64,000 nucleotides of DNA, from positions 513,938,815-514,002,814 of the forward strand of contig CM077115.1 of the NCBI GenBank assembly GCA_039619475.1, written 5' to 3'. This document shows, piece by piece, positions 42,760 to 53,726 of the stretch (within the stretch, counting starts at the first letter, position 1; each line of letters starts with the position of its first letter). The DNA is from Icerya purchasi. Taxonomy: Eukaryota > Arthropoda > Insecta > Hemiptera > Monophlebidae. The notes under the pieces are model-generated. The model saw only the letters and a list, made by a program, of their open reading frames with translations. It ran no database searches and was not told the DNA's origin. Made by a program: the position numbers and the translations under genes.

Positions 42760-43894
42760 TATATGTATATAGGAGACATAAATATAAATACTGGAAAACA
42801 TAACTCAGTAGCAACAAAATACATGAACACAATTGCAGGAATGGGATATGAAAGCAATTTAGAAGGATACACAAGAGAAGAATGGAGGGAAAACAGGTTC
42901 ATACAAAGCAAAATCGACCATATATATACTGAAAAGAAGAAAAGAAACATCGACTTCGAATATTATAATACAGATATTAAAATAGCAGATCACAGCATGA
43001 TAGTGTGTACAGTAAAAATGGAGATGGGAAAAATCGGAGGAAAACAAATGGAATTAAACAGAAGTTTTTTAATGGAAAATAAAGTGAAAAACGAACTAAG
43101 ACGCATAAAGTGGGAAGGGAAATCAGATAATTTGGACGCTGAAAATTTATACGAAAACATAAAAGAAAAATTTGAAAAAGTATATAAAGAATGTAGGCAA
43201 ACAAAAAATACGTCAGGAGAAGGGAAAATACAAAGGAAGAAAGAATGGATGACGCAAAAAATAATTAAAATGATAAAAAAAAGAGACAAACTGTACAAAA
43301 AAGTAAAAAAGAATAATCAAAATATTGAGTTAAGAAGAAAATACAATAAATTCAGAAACCAAGTGAATGCAGAAATAAGACGGCAAAAAGACATGTTTGT
43401 CGGGAAAAGTTTTAAAGTGGCACAGGGGGATATCAGGAAAACTTGGTTAAATATAAACAAGATTATAGGAAAACAAAGAAGTCTAGGAGTAGATTAAACC
43501 ATAAGTAAATACTTTGGCAAGGAACAAGAAGCAAGAGAAATTGCAGATAAATTCAGTAAAGAATTCAAAAATGGTATAAAAAAACTAGAACACAAATGTA
43601 ATAAAGTGCTATTAGAAAAAAGAGAAGAAGATGAAGTAAAAGTAAACATGTACTTACCTAAAGCAAACGTAGAACAGGTGGGGAAAATAATCGATGGATT
43701 AAAAGAAACAAAGGCCACCGGAATCGATGGAATAAGAATAAAAGATATAAAAACAGTAAAAATATATATAGTGAAGGAAATTACTAAGCTAATTAATCAG
43801 ACGTTAAAAGAAGGGAAAATACCAAATGGGTTAAAAATATCGAAAACGAGACCAATATATAAAAAAGGAAAACACAGTGAATACATATATTTTT
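42760..43894 (+). pseudogene. Family B ORF2 (plus copy), endonuclease end and linker
   Basis: The open frame 42649-43497 continues from Jockey K into family B without a stop: GDININTGKHNSVATKYM, SKIDHIYTEKKKRNIDF, IADHSMIVC, KKEWMTQKIIKMIKKRDKLY. It ends at a TAA (SLGVD stop) where the minus copy reads GVNET. 43606-43894 gives the fingers LKETKATGIDGIRIKDIKTV and TRPIYKKGKHSEY. The tail of that frame runs into the T run of the inserted element. Confidence 0.85.
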
Positions 43895-45459
43895 TTTTTT
43901 TTTTTTTCCCTAAGATTGTATATGAGGGTTTCCATGTGCCGTGTTTAACTACTGGGGCTATTACAGCACATGGAGCCTACTTAAGGGGATTAAACGCGAT
44001 AGTACAGATCGCTGCTCCGCATGTAAGCTAATACAGCTGCGACCGCGGGCGGAGCATTTGACAGTATCGTAGAAGTAGAGGAAGTGGTGAAGTGCATGGA
44101 TCGTGGTACTGCAAAAGAGGGACATTCGAGAAGTAGGTGATTGGTGGATGGGGCGCTCGGTTGACTACAAAAGGGGCAGACATTTGGGGGTTCCTGGCTC
44201 GTGAATATGTAGCCGTGCGAGAGGGTTGTATGTCCTATTCGGAGACGATTCAGGACAGAAAAATCTCTGCGGGAAACTCCGTCTGTGGGCCACCAAGGCT
44301 CCGTGGTTGTTTTTATGCTTCGGAGAAATGTACTTGAAGATCTCCATTCCTGTTGCCATTCTTCTCCAGTTTGCTGCATAAATAAATGAGCCAATGTAGG
44401 GGGAAGAGGGGGGTTGTGTGGCATTGGAGAGAACAATGTCGCCTGAGCTGCTCGATTGACACGCTCATTGCCTGGAATCCCAACATGAGCCGGCACCCAT
44501 AGGAAGGACATTTCGGAGTTTAAATGTGATAACCTGTATAATAGGTAATGTACCTTCCTTACCAAAGGGTTGTTGGATTTAATCCCCGAGATGAGTTGAA
44601 GGGAGTTTAGAGAGTCAGTTATGAGTAGGGCCTTTTGGGACTGGGGGTTGCTATCGGTATAGTGTTGGATGCAAAAGACTATCGCGTATATTTCAGCGTC
44701 CAGTGCTGTACAGCAATCGTGCAGTCTAACTGACTCTGCTGCCCCTGAGACTTCGAAGGAGCATGCCGCCGGTGACTGATAACCTATTGCCTTCGCTCCA
44801 TCTGTGTAGAGGCATGCATGGTCTGTGTAGCTCGCTATGATATTTGTTGCTATTTGTGCTATGTTTGGGGGGTATTAAGCTTTGTTAAATTTTGTCAGCG
44901 ATATGTTGATGTTTGTGATTGGCTGACTCCAAGGTGGTGCAGTTGCGGCGAAGTCTGGCAGAGTTCTTGGGATTGAAAAGATTTGGAAACGACCCATAAC
45001 CGAAAAAAGTTCGGGTACTGGGTCATTCCCAAACCTCATATTAGGAGATATTGTCGGGGTTTTGGTACTACTAAGGAGGGTGCTCATTTCTTTAAAGTTA
45101 TAGTACTTCCTATAGTAGGACAGCGGGGGACAACCTGCCAGTGCATACAAACTTATAACCGGAGAAGAGGGATGAGCAGAAAGGATAGACCGGAGGGCAG
45201 CAGAATGTATAGGATCTAAGGATCTTAGCACACTTTTAGCGGCTGAGGAGTACACCTGGCACCCGTAATTAATTCGTGAAAGGATAATCGATCTGTAGAT
45301 TGTAAGAAGTAATTTTGGGTTTATATTGTACTTGTAATTTGATAGATATTTCAGGATAGACAAGGATTTTAGGCACTTGGTTTTGAGCTCAGCTATGTGA
45401 GAGCGCCAGGAAAGTTTTTTATCAAATATTAGGCCTAGAAACTTGACTGATGGACGATT
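43889..45459 (-). mobile_element. 5'-truncated I-superfamily LINE 'G' nested in family B
   Basis: Poly(A) appears as the T run 43889-43907. The flanks GTGAATACAT (43877-43886) and GTGAATATAT (45460-45469) are a 10-bp target duplication with one difference; the intact site in the minus B copy reads gtgaatatatg. It carries the end of the reverse transcriptase and a complete RNase H. Confidence 0.9.
43990..45459 (-). pseudogene. Element G: reverse transcriptase end plus RNase H
   Basis: 45440-44875: VKFLGLIFDKKLSWRSHI, LLLTIYRSIILSRINYGCQV, AALRSILSAHPSSPV. One stop follows near 44877. RNase H spans about 44850-44440 with LYTDGAKAIG, DAEIYAIVFC, LLITDSLNSLQL and VPAHVGIPGNERVNRAAQ; the last acidic position is Asn. 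The C-terminus has LNRLRIGHTTLSHGYIF and CPFCSQPSAPSTNHLLLEC. A frameshift near 44570 joins the two RNase H halves. Few lesions, so a comparatively young insertion. Confidence 0.85.
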
Positions 45460-46838
45460 GTGAATATATGAAAACTCTATTATACCAATTTCTGTAAACA
45501 ATGTGATTGCAACAATATTAGAAAAGTACGTAGCAAATAATCTAACAAAATACCTACTAGAAAATAGGATAATTGATAAAACACAATACGGGTTTCAAAA
45601 AGGAAAATCCACATCGAAAGCAATCGGTGAGCTTACCGAAAAAATAAGAGATAGCTTTGAAGAGGGAAAGAAGGTGTTGATAACGTTTATAGATCTTACT
45701 GGAGCATTTGTAACGGTTGATTATAAAATAATCATAAACGCATTAGAGGAAATAGGAATAACGAATAGTTTGAAAAAATGATTTCAAAGTTATTTAACAC
45801 AGAGGAAAACATGCGTAAATATCTTAAATGTGCAAAGTGAAAAAGAGGAGATGGATATAAGAGTACCGCAGGGTAGCAACCTAGCGCCAATACTGTTTAT
45901 TATATATACGAATTGTCTATATAAGGAATTAAGTTACAGTGAGGTAGTCGCGTACGCGGATGATATAGCAATAGTTACGTCACATAAAGATATGAAAGAG
46001 GCAGAAATAAGGATGTAAAAGGATCTAATAACAATAAGTAAATGGGCACACGATAAAAGTCTAAGAATAAATGTAAAAAAGACTAAAGCAATGGTACTGC
46101 GGAAAAAAAGAAACAGCTCTGATTTGTATTGTCCAAATATAATAATGCACTCAAATGAATGTGTACATTCAATGGGGGAAAGACGCGAATGCGAAATGAA
46201 AAACTGTCAAAAGTTAGACATAGTAATGCAGTATAAATATTTGGGAGTAATGATGGATCAACACTTAAGATGGGACATACATATGGAATACATTGCAAAG
46301 AAAATAAGAGCAGTTTTACCAGCTTTATATACATTAAAGAAATATGCAACAAATGAAACATTATAAGTATTTATTATGCGCTAGTAGAGTCGAGGATAAG
46401 ATATGGAATTCAGGGGTGGGGAATGGCGAGACAAGCATACCTGGGGAAAATAAATAAACTGCAAATTAAATGCTTGAATTTAATAGCAAATCCTTAAAGA
46501 GAGAAAATGAAAATGAAATAATTAAAAAAGAAAACGTAATGAGCATAAGAGGAATGTACTTATTACTAAAGATATGGGAGTACATATCAGCAGAAAAGAA
46601 AATTGAATTGGAGGAAAGAATAAACACAGAATACGAGTTGAAGGAAAAACTTTCGTTCCAACTGCCGTTAGCAAGAACAAAGACGGGGGAGCAAACGGAT
46701 AAATATATTATAACTCAGATGTTGAATAAAATACCCAAAGAAATAATAGAGAAGGAAAAAATAGGGGAAAGAAAAAGAAAAATAAAGGAATGGCTTCAGG
46801 AAGATGAAAATATAAAAAAAATAATAAACATAAAATAA
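45460..46838 (+). pseudogene. Family B ORF2 (plus copy), reverse transcriptase and tail
   Basis: 45503-45781 is identical in protein to 38606-38884, including its end at SLKK-stop. 45830-46018 has RVPQGSNLAPILFII and AYADDIAIV, then a stop. 46091-46366 has YKYLGVMMDQHLRWDIHMEY. 46470-46838 is the basic C-terminal tail. The PQG motif is intact here, unlike the minus copy. Confidence 0.85.
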
Positions 46839-47010
46839 AAAGACAAAGCGCAACAAAGCTAGGAAAAAAAACAAAAAAAAACAACTGAATATAGGAAATA
46901 GAAATAGATTAGAAATTATTGATAAGGAAAATAGATAGATTAAGTAAATATTACATGATCATGTATATGTATAAGTTAATTAAAGATGGTAAAATGTCAA
47001 ATAGGATAAT

Positions 47011-47036
47011 TCGTCGACAAGCGTTTTAGCTTGACG
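47011..47036 (+). other. Hairpin near the 3' end of family B (plus copy)
   Basis: TCGTCGACAAGC, loop GTTTTA, GCTTGACGA: the same imperfect stem as at 37375-37401, about 45 nt upstream of the A-rich end. Confidence 0.55.
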
Positions 47037-47085
47037 AAAATTTTAGTATGTTAAAAATTATAAATACATATTTTTTCAAAAAAAA

Positions 47086-48117
47086 AAGTAAATTATTTAA
47101 AAAGATTATACTTACAAGTTAAGAAAGCACAGTGATGAAAATAATATAATATGCAATAATCAATTTGGTTTCCGACCTAAAATTAGTACAGCCATACAAC
47201 TAACTAAAATCTGTGATGAAATTACCGACAATTTTCAATTTAAACAAACAAACAGGAGTATTACTAATAGATATCGAAAAAACTTTTGACACCACATGAA
47301 TAGAAGGTACAATATTAAAACTAATTCAACTTAAGTATCCTTATTCTTCAATATGTATAGTGAAATCGTATCTTTTAAACAGAAAATTTTATGTCAAACT
47401 GAATAATTATGAGTCACCCAGAGAACACATAACTGCTGGTGTACCGCAAGGAGGCATTATAGGACCGTATTTATTTATACTATTTTTAAACGACATTTTT
47501 AAAACCAAAGAGTCTAAAATATATCTATATGCAGATGATACTGCAATAGTAGCATCATCTTATAGAAGAGGCACAATAACGAATAAACTGCAAAGAGCAG
47601 CTGGAAAGCCAATTTATTTACTAGAAGACGACCATATATAAAAAAAGAAGTAAACATCCCAGACAGACAGGTGAAATAAAAGGATGAAATCCAATACCTA
47701 GGCTTAACACTTGATAAAAGATTAATTTTCACGAAACTTATCAAAAAAAAAATTTATAAAAGCTAAGAAAGATATTTATTGTCTATACCTATAATTTAAT
47801 AGAAAATCGCATTTAACACCTGAAAATAAACTTATTATTTATAAACAAATCATTCTTCCCAAAGAATTCAAAATCATTGTCTACGAATAGTACTAAATAA
47901 ACCACGATACACTAACATCAACACTGCGCACAAATATATAAAAATACCGTACATTCAGCAAATAATTACAGAGAACATGCAGAAAGTTTTTGAAACGTAC
48001 AGTGCATCTGACTTAATATTAATAAATAATATAGGTTGTTCCTATGATTATCAAACCCTAAAGCTTAGATACAAAAAATATAAACATAGACGAATAAAGC
48101 ACATACTATTGACTTAA
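47086..48117 (+). pseudogene. Jockey-like reverse transcriptase of element K, downstream part
   Basis: The palm with the catalytic YADD box intact (about 47530) and the PQGG motif lies in the open frame 47360-47641. Upstream (47110-47270) and downstream (47650-48117) blocks are in other frames with stops. The C-terminal basic segment matches that of the element at 40366-41457. Confidence 0.78.
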
Positions 48118-48787
48118 AGGAATAATTCAATGAAACTCTTGCGTGTCTGGGTATTGCATAATGTCTATACATTTTGTATTTCGTATTAATATTAGGCAAG
48201 TTGCGGATTTCGATTTTTCGACGCATATGTAATATGAGTAAATTAGTATAAATCTTCCTTTATTTTCTGAAAGAGTTACTTGCGCATGTATGCAGGGTTT
48301 TCTTTTTATTGTTTTTCCCGCAAACTTTAATTATGTACAAGACTAATAATAAGTAGATTTATAACAGACATGCTCCTATCTGGTAAGACACGCTTGTTTT
48401 CAGCACGGATAAAACAAAATCTAAATGTGTTATATTACTATATAGAAGTTTAAAAATATACAGTTGTTTATGTTTTTATGTTTTAAGTATTTAATTTAAA
48501 ATACACCAGAACATATTATAATTTTAAATTGCGATATTTATGTAAAATTTTTTTTTCGTACACTTGTATTGTACTCCGCTGTTCGCACTACTTTGCAAGC
48601 CTATGGTATTTATAAAAAAATATGTTGATTTGATTTGATTTCATTCCAAATAAATAAATAAAGCCTGATCTCGTATGGTCTATCAGACATCTTCAATTTA
48701 ACCGGGCCTGACAACATCCGCGACAGCAATACACACACGCACACACAAATATATACATATTTAAACAAACCGTTAATTTGTGAATAG

Positions 48788-48969
48788 AAATATGCAGTAA
48801 ATACTACATTTTATAAAGAAGGTGGTCCAGTATTTTTAAGGGTCGGTGAAGAAAGTTATATAGATATTGAATCTGAATTTTCATGGCAGTGGATGGTATT
48901 TGGTCAACAGTTTAATGCTCTATGTTTTATGTTAGAATGCCGTTTTTATGGAGAAAGTCATCCTACAGA
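48788..48969 (+). CDS. S28 serine carboxypeptidase, second visible exon
   Basis: AG acceptor at 48786-48787, donor GA|GTATGT at 48970. It encodes YAVNTTFYKEGGPVFLRVGE, then WQWMVFGQQFNALCFMLECRFYGESHPTE. In S28 enzymes this is the strand and turn region 'GGPVFLxxGGEG' and 'GALCxxLEHRFYGxSHPTED' of the alpha/beta hydrolase fold. It joins exon 1 in phase 0 (WKQ then KYAVN) and ends with two bases of a codon completed by exon 3 to give GAA (Glu). In the family the residue before RFYG is usually His, and here it is Cys. No stops, and sensible splice signals. Confidence 0.88.
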
Positions 48970-49689
48970 GTATGTATTTCAATTACTTATTTCTATAATT
49001 TAATGAAGCTTATTTGCAAAGCTAAGTTTAATATTTAATGTTTTTGTCTAATGTAATCTAAATTTGCTTATGTAATTAAATTACAATTATAATTAATAAA
49101 GGTAGTTTACTTATTTTAAGTCAGAAGTCAACAAAATCTTTATTCTTTCTTTATTTAACTTATTCAGTATGGATTTTTTCGGAATGAAGTTCTTTTACGC
49201 AGCTTATTGGTTGGAGTAAACTGGCAGAAAAGGCTAGATAACGAAATCGCGTTATGCGTTGTCCGACAGGCGATCTTCACTCTCGTTCTTTTTCACTCTG
49301 TCTCTTTGTATTATATACGGGTGTGTGTGTGCGTTCATGCGAGTATCGAGATTCGAGCAGCAAGCATTGTACACAATCAGCTGTAGAAGCTCAAGTCAAA
49401 ACTTATGTAAATTTTATTGAATTTTACAATTGACACATTTTTTTTGTGCAACGTTAGCACACTTCGACGAGTCTGATGATTTATTTATTGTTTATGTTTT
49501 AATTAATTCATACAGGATTTATTTTTTGTTTTTGTTGTTTTCGTTTTAATGAATAAATAGGGGTTTTATTTTTTGTTTTTGTTTTAATTCATGCGGGATT
49601 TATATATTGTGCCATTTTTTATCAGATGCTTTGTTTTTTTTCGTTTTTTTTTAAAAATACAAAATAATAATATTATTTTATATACAATC
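48970..49689. other. Start of intron 2, nothing recognised
   Basis: AT-rich with T-rich homopolymer stretches and near-repeats around 49500-49600 (ttttgtttttgttttaattcat occurs in variants three times). No coding similarity. Confidence 0.4.
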
Positions 49690-50108
49690 TTTTGGGCGCG
49701 CCAGCGGCTTGGACCCAACTACTACAGAAATCATGGAAAGGGTTATATAGAGAGACGATTAGAAATAGAGCTTAGGAATGATTGAAGTCAGGGATTATAT
49801 CTGGAGTTGGAAAAGAAAGGACAAAGGAAGAACTATAAGGAGCAGGAAGACTCAGTGTTAAGATTTTAGAATACAAAACAAAGCGCTCAGAATCAAAGAA
49901 CATGTGGTTTGCATCACATATGGGAGGAGAGATGGAACTATGAAGGGTACAATCGGGAGAGGAGGCCAGGGAAAAATGAAAACGTGAAGGGGGTAGAAGG
50001 GAATGATTACAACGCAGTCTGATTAATGAAACGATTGCGGAGCGTTGACAAAAAGAAGAACGAAACCATGGCTCAGGACAGGGAACCGACTGAATTTAAA
50101 GATACTGA
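49690..50108 (-). mobile_element. 3' fragment of the 10-kb-type I-superfamily LINE
   Basis: The reverse complement matches 9590-9975 closely, including the C/H-rich coding end (frame with CxxNHxFF), followed by the 3' tail gttgggtccaagccgctggc. It shows the uninterrupted arrangement of coding end and 3' tail and so confirms that the copy at 9560 was interrupted. Confidence 0.8.
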
Positions 50109-51535
50109 GAGGTGAGACTTTATGAATGAATTTATACTTGTATATCTACCAAACAGTGAAAGGAATTTCGTTCCTACCGGGTGTCCCGTTCTAGATACCA
50201 CTTCTCTTTTTTTTATATAGTAATCATGAAATGACAAATTTATCTTTCTTCAACACGAAAATTATGCCATAATTAATTTAAATTTATGTATAATTTCAGA
50301 CTGATGTAATTTGAAAGCTCGCATGTAATTTTATTGATCTTCTCTCAACAGTAAGAAGAAACATATGTTGCTTAAATAAAAGAAAATTTTGCAATTTCCA
50401 GAAAAAGTAAATAATTATTTTTTTTATAATGAGACGGATTCAGCATTTCTTACGACCTTTGATGACGATATCAGAGCTAGAAAAATAATAAAATTTTGGT
50501 AACAATCATTTAATTTCTTTGGCGGTCGCGGCAGCAGGCAAACACGGCATTGTTTGTCAAAAACGCTTCCTTGGTTAAAAAATCGAGGGATTCTGAACTG
50601 GTTTTGCTGTGTGTGGCCGAGAAGCGGAGATAGAGTATTTTCTGGTGGTATGGCTGCTGGAAATGCATACCGAGCTATGTTGACTGGGAGAAGTTTTGTA
50701 AAAAACCTGAAAAGGCATACCGGCAGGGTGATTGCTGCCAAATAATGTTAAGAACTTTCTAAAAAGATCCATTCGGCGGGTTATTTGGTATATATTTTTT
50801 TAAAGAAATATTCGTTAGTGGCAGGTGAGAAGGCATTTTGCGATTTTCCATTAGAAATTTTCTTATTGGACACAGGGTAAACCCTCATGACATATCTGTT
50901 TTTTTGTGTGTTTTTTTCCCAGAGACACTACTATCTTTGAGCGGGTGAGTTTTTTAGTTTTTTTTTTTATTTTATTTTATTTAAAAACCGCAATTTTCCC
51001 CTTTCGCAAATATTTTGTTTATATTTTTTTTGTATAAAAAAGCATAAAGTCTGCAATGTTCTGCTAGGCAGATATATACCCATTGTGGGACACTGAAAGG
51101 AATGTGTTGTTGGCACCCAAAATTTTTCAATATTTTTTACTTTTTTTTATTATAATTTTTAGCACAATAAATTAAATTTATCATAAAAAAATTCTGTAAA
51201 TATTCATTTTATGTATCATGTAGTTGATTGAGAAATAAAAATGCAAGTTTTATAGAGAAAAAGTATATATTTTTATTAATGAACTAATATATATTTTTTT
51301 TTTTTTGTATATAAAAATGAACTGAACTACTTTCAAGAAGAGAAACGCAAATTTAAAATCTTGCATTTTTACTGTACTGAGTATTTTGGGAAAAGAAACT
51401 TAAATTTCGCATATGTAAAATTAAATGTTTTTTTGTTTAAGAACGTGAAGCCCCCTAGTGGCTGAAGCCCAGAGCTATAGCCCCTCCTGGCCCTCATTTA
51501 GATCCAGCTCTAACTGTTCGAAGACAAGTTATACA
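50109..51535. other. Unassigned region with an unexplained GC-richer patch
   Basis: Mostly AT-rich with T runs. 50520-50745 is GC-richer and open on both strands: 63 codons plus (MSKTLPWLKNRGILNWFCC) and 105 codons minus (50741-50424). I recognise neither. It could be the end of an unknown transposon. Confidence 0.3.
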
Positions 51536-51539
51536 TACA

Positions 51540-51990
51540 CAGTGAACCATTCATTATCGACCAAAGTTAAAAATACATCTAAACTAACAGAAGAAGAAAT
51601 CAATAAAATAATTTAAAGTTTAAAAAAGAAAACAGCAACTGGACCAGATAACCTATCCACTATATTCATAAATGTATTTAAAAGTAATATCCAGCAGTCG
51701 AAACAAAATATTTAAATAAATTATTTGAAAAAATCCATTATCTAGATATATAGAAAGAAAACAGAATAGCAATAATGCAAAGATTCAATAAATCAAATGA
51801 AGAATCTTTATCATAAGAGCAATTAACCTGATATTAAATTTCAGCAGATTCACAGAAAATATGTTCAAAATAAAATAAAAAAGTTCTGCTCAATCCAAAA
51901 TATTATGAATAAAGATCAATATGTCGCACTGGAGGGGAAATCAACAGAGTTAACTGCTTGCAGAATGTACAAAACTATTAAAATACAAAA
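51540..51990 (+). pseudogene. Decayed non-LTR reverse transcriptase fingers
   Basis: The plus strand, through several frames and stops, reads LTEEEINKII, SLKKKTATGPDNLSTIFIN, then NRIAIMQRFNKSNEES, a degraded RAINLILNFSRFTENMF (counterpart of 'YRPISLLxxxSKIxE') and KDQYVALEGKSTELTACRM (counterpart of 'QYGFRxGxST'). CR1- or Jockey-like; clade unclear. Confidence 0.6.
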
Positions 51991-52254
51991 ATAAATCATA
52001 ATGCCCCCGCAACCCATTATAGTGATTAGTCTGGCACTGATTGTGACGGAGACGCTCCATCAGCCAGAGAAACGGTTGACAGAGAAGGAGGAGGGACCGG
52101 CTCAAGCGCCGGATGAAGATACTACCTAAAAGAAAACATCGTCTAGTATATTCTTGATGTATTAGTACCTATTGCACAATTAGTAGGAACAAGGTTGTGC
52201 AATATTCTAGAGTGTTCTGGCATAGTGGCTAACGGCTCAGAAAAGCCTGAGGTA
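51991..52254. other. Unassigned spacer
   Basis: GC-richer than its surroundings around 52050-52130, with no similarity recognised. Confidence 0.3.
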
Positions 52255-52425
52255 GGCGAATGAAGCATGACCTTGAATAGGTACAGATGTCGTTGAGTAG
52301 TGACAGGCGTCCCTGGACCGGAGTGGGTGTCCTAAGTGGTAGGAACGGGCGCCCTTAGGCAGGAGTGGATATCCCATGGGTAGGCACAAGTGACCTTGAA
52401 TGTGCGACCTCAAATTAGGGGTCAT
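52255..52425. repeat. Degenerate minisatellite, period about 20-21 bp
   Basis: About seven imperfect units of the type ggtaggNacgggcgtcctt are visible, for example gtagtgacaggcgtccctgg, ggtaggaacgggcgccctta and ggtaggcacaagtgacctt. An open 79-codon minus frame across it is a by-product of the repeat. Confidence 0.65.
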
Positions 52426-52497
52426 TGGGGACCATGAATTAGGGGGGGGGGGTCCAAAATATAACCGGATGATCATGGGATAGTGGTTGGGGTAGTT

Positions 52498-52678
52498 TTA
52501 ACGTTGTGCCCCCTCTGACAGTACTCCCACACTTCCCGTCACATGCTCACTAACTGTCCCGATAGATTCCCTACTAACTTCAGTAGTCATGCAACCAGAT
52601 AGTTTAATAAGCGGACAATTTTCTCCATATAATTGTAGTTGTAATTTCACTTCACATAAAGTTTCTGGAGGTAAGTTA
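52498..52678 (-). pseudogene. Gypsy-type protease, second half
   Basis: LPPETLCEVKLQLQLYGENC, then PLIKLSGCMTTEV follows directly on VISQADVDN from 53730 once the TIR element is removed. In gypsy proteases the order is 'SQADWxxLP...L......Y.G..I...G'. Confidence 0.7.
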
Positions 52679-53724
52679 AAGGGTCTAGCCGGGTAAGATA
52701 GGCGAATCGGCCCCCAAAAGCATATCGAAAAAGTGATGGTGCCATCATTTTGTATATGAAAAAGTATACCTCTGTGCAAATTTTCAGCCCCCTAAACCTA
52801 AATCTACCCTCAAAAAGAAATATTTTCCATTTTGGGGATTTTTACGTCTAGCTTTGTCAATTTTTGACCTAGAACACTCTTTTTTAAAAAAATATAGGTT
52901 TTTTTAAGCCCTACAAAGTGGTCAAGGCCGATTTTTCTTTGCGCGATATTCAAGTTTTTAGGCGCGTTCGAAAATTTCACTTTAAAATATTTTTAAAACA
53001 AAGATAGATGACACTCCGAAAAAAATATATGTTGTGTAAATTAGCGCCAAAAATATGTATGAATTTTTTCAGATTTTTAAAAGTGGTGGAACGAGGTCAA
53101 AAAAAATAAAAACCGTTTTTTTCGAATTTTCGCCTATATACGCCCTCTCCCTCGCATCCAACACTTTCGTATGCAATAATTTTAGGCAGAAAATTAACTT
53201 CGGAAGCATTATGGATTGTAACATATCGAAAATAAGTCAGAAGTTTCCAATTACAGTATGTGTAAATATGCACATTATATGAAAAGAAAGATACAGATGT
53301 ACTGAATGCATTGTTTTGGCTTGTCTATTAAACGCCACCTAGCGGGAGCAATCATCCCGATTCTTCATAATAAGCTCGAACTCGGGTGTACTGTATTTCT
53401 TTATACAGTAACATGTAACAGATATATTTACAGAATTTTAGGAACTATATATTATATGAAATAATGCCCAGAAAGTGAGTACAATATTTTTGATTATTGA
53501 AAGAGCTGCAACAAAGTAAGTTAAATAATAACTGTTTTTCTTGCACTTTAGCATTTGCCTGCTCATAGTCCTTTCACGCAATATTTTTTTTTGAGGGTAG
53601 GTTTAGGTTTAGGAGGCTGAAAATTTGCACAGAGGTATACTTTTTCATATACAAAATGATAGCACCATCACTTTTTCGATACGCTTCGGGGGCCGATTCG
53701 CCTATCTTACCCGGCTAGGCCCTT
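52679..53724. mobile_element. 1046-bp non-coding element with TIRs of about 125 bp
   Basis: AAGGGTCTAGCCGGGTAAGA at 52679 is matched in reverse complement at 53705-53724, and similarity continues inward for about 125 bp with a few differences (52679-52805 against 53595-53724). TA flanks both ends (52677-52678 and 53725-53726). The interior has no long coding frame; a 75-codon plus frame at 53055-53282 is not recognised. This is a MITE-like Tc1/mariner-superfamily candidate, inserted in the gypsy protease. Confidence 0.9.
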
Positions 53725-53726
53725 TA

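Larger units (their letters stand above)
42734..47085 (+). mobile_element. CR1/L2-like LINE 'family B', plus copy, split by an I-superfamily insertion
   Basis: It begins at aaatacatggaaaactgttc within the endonuclease (5'-truncated), continues to 43888, is interrupted by 43889-45459, resumes at 45460 and ends in an A-rich tail near 47076-47085. It is inserted in the Jockey element K, with no clear target duplication. It is almost identical to the minus copy at 37321-40130, forming an inverted repeat with it. Confidence 0.88.
42640..48660 (+). mobile_element. Jockey-like LINE 'K', split by a nested family B copy
   Basis: The fingers motif IPKPGKDATLAENIRPISLL, then SNI, ends at 42733. The next residues, KLFKKIILT, follow at 47086 after a 4.35-kb insertion. 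The rest carries FRPKISTAIQLTKICDE, IDIEKTFDTT, AGVPQGGIIGPYLF and YLYADDTAIVASS (47360-47641), then a broken C-terminus with LRYKKYKHRRIKHILLT near 48065-48115 and a 3' UTR to about 48660 with TTGAT and AAATA repeats. 5'-truncated and dead. Confidence 0.83.
21539..48787 (+). other. Intron 1 of the S28 gene (27.2 kb, transposon-filled)
   Basis: It runs from the GT donor at 21539 to the AG acceptor at 48786-48787. The flanking exons join in phase 0 and give a contiguous family-typical protein. Nearly all of the intron is assigned to mobile elements described separately; 21539-21835 and 23883-24020 hold nothing recognisable. Confidence 0.8.

Noticed and set aside
46980..47085. Exact target duplication for the family B plus copy
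   Set aside because: The flanks (agtaatata at the left, gtaaatta at the right) share too little outside A runs to define one.
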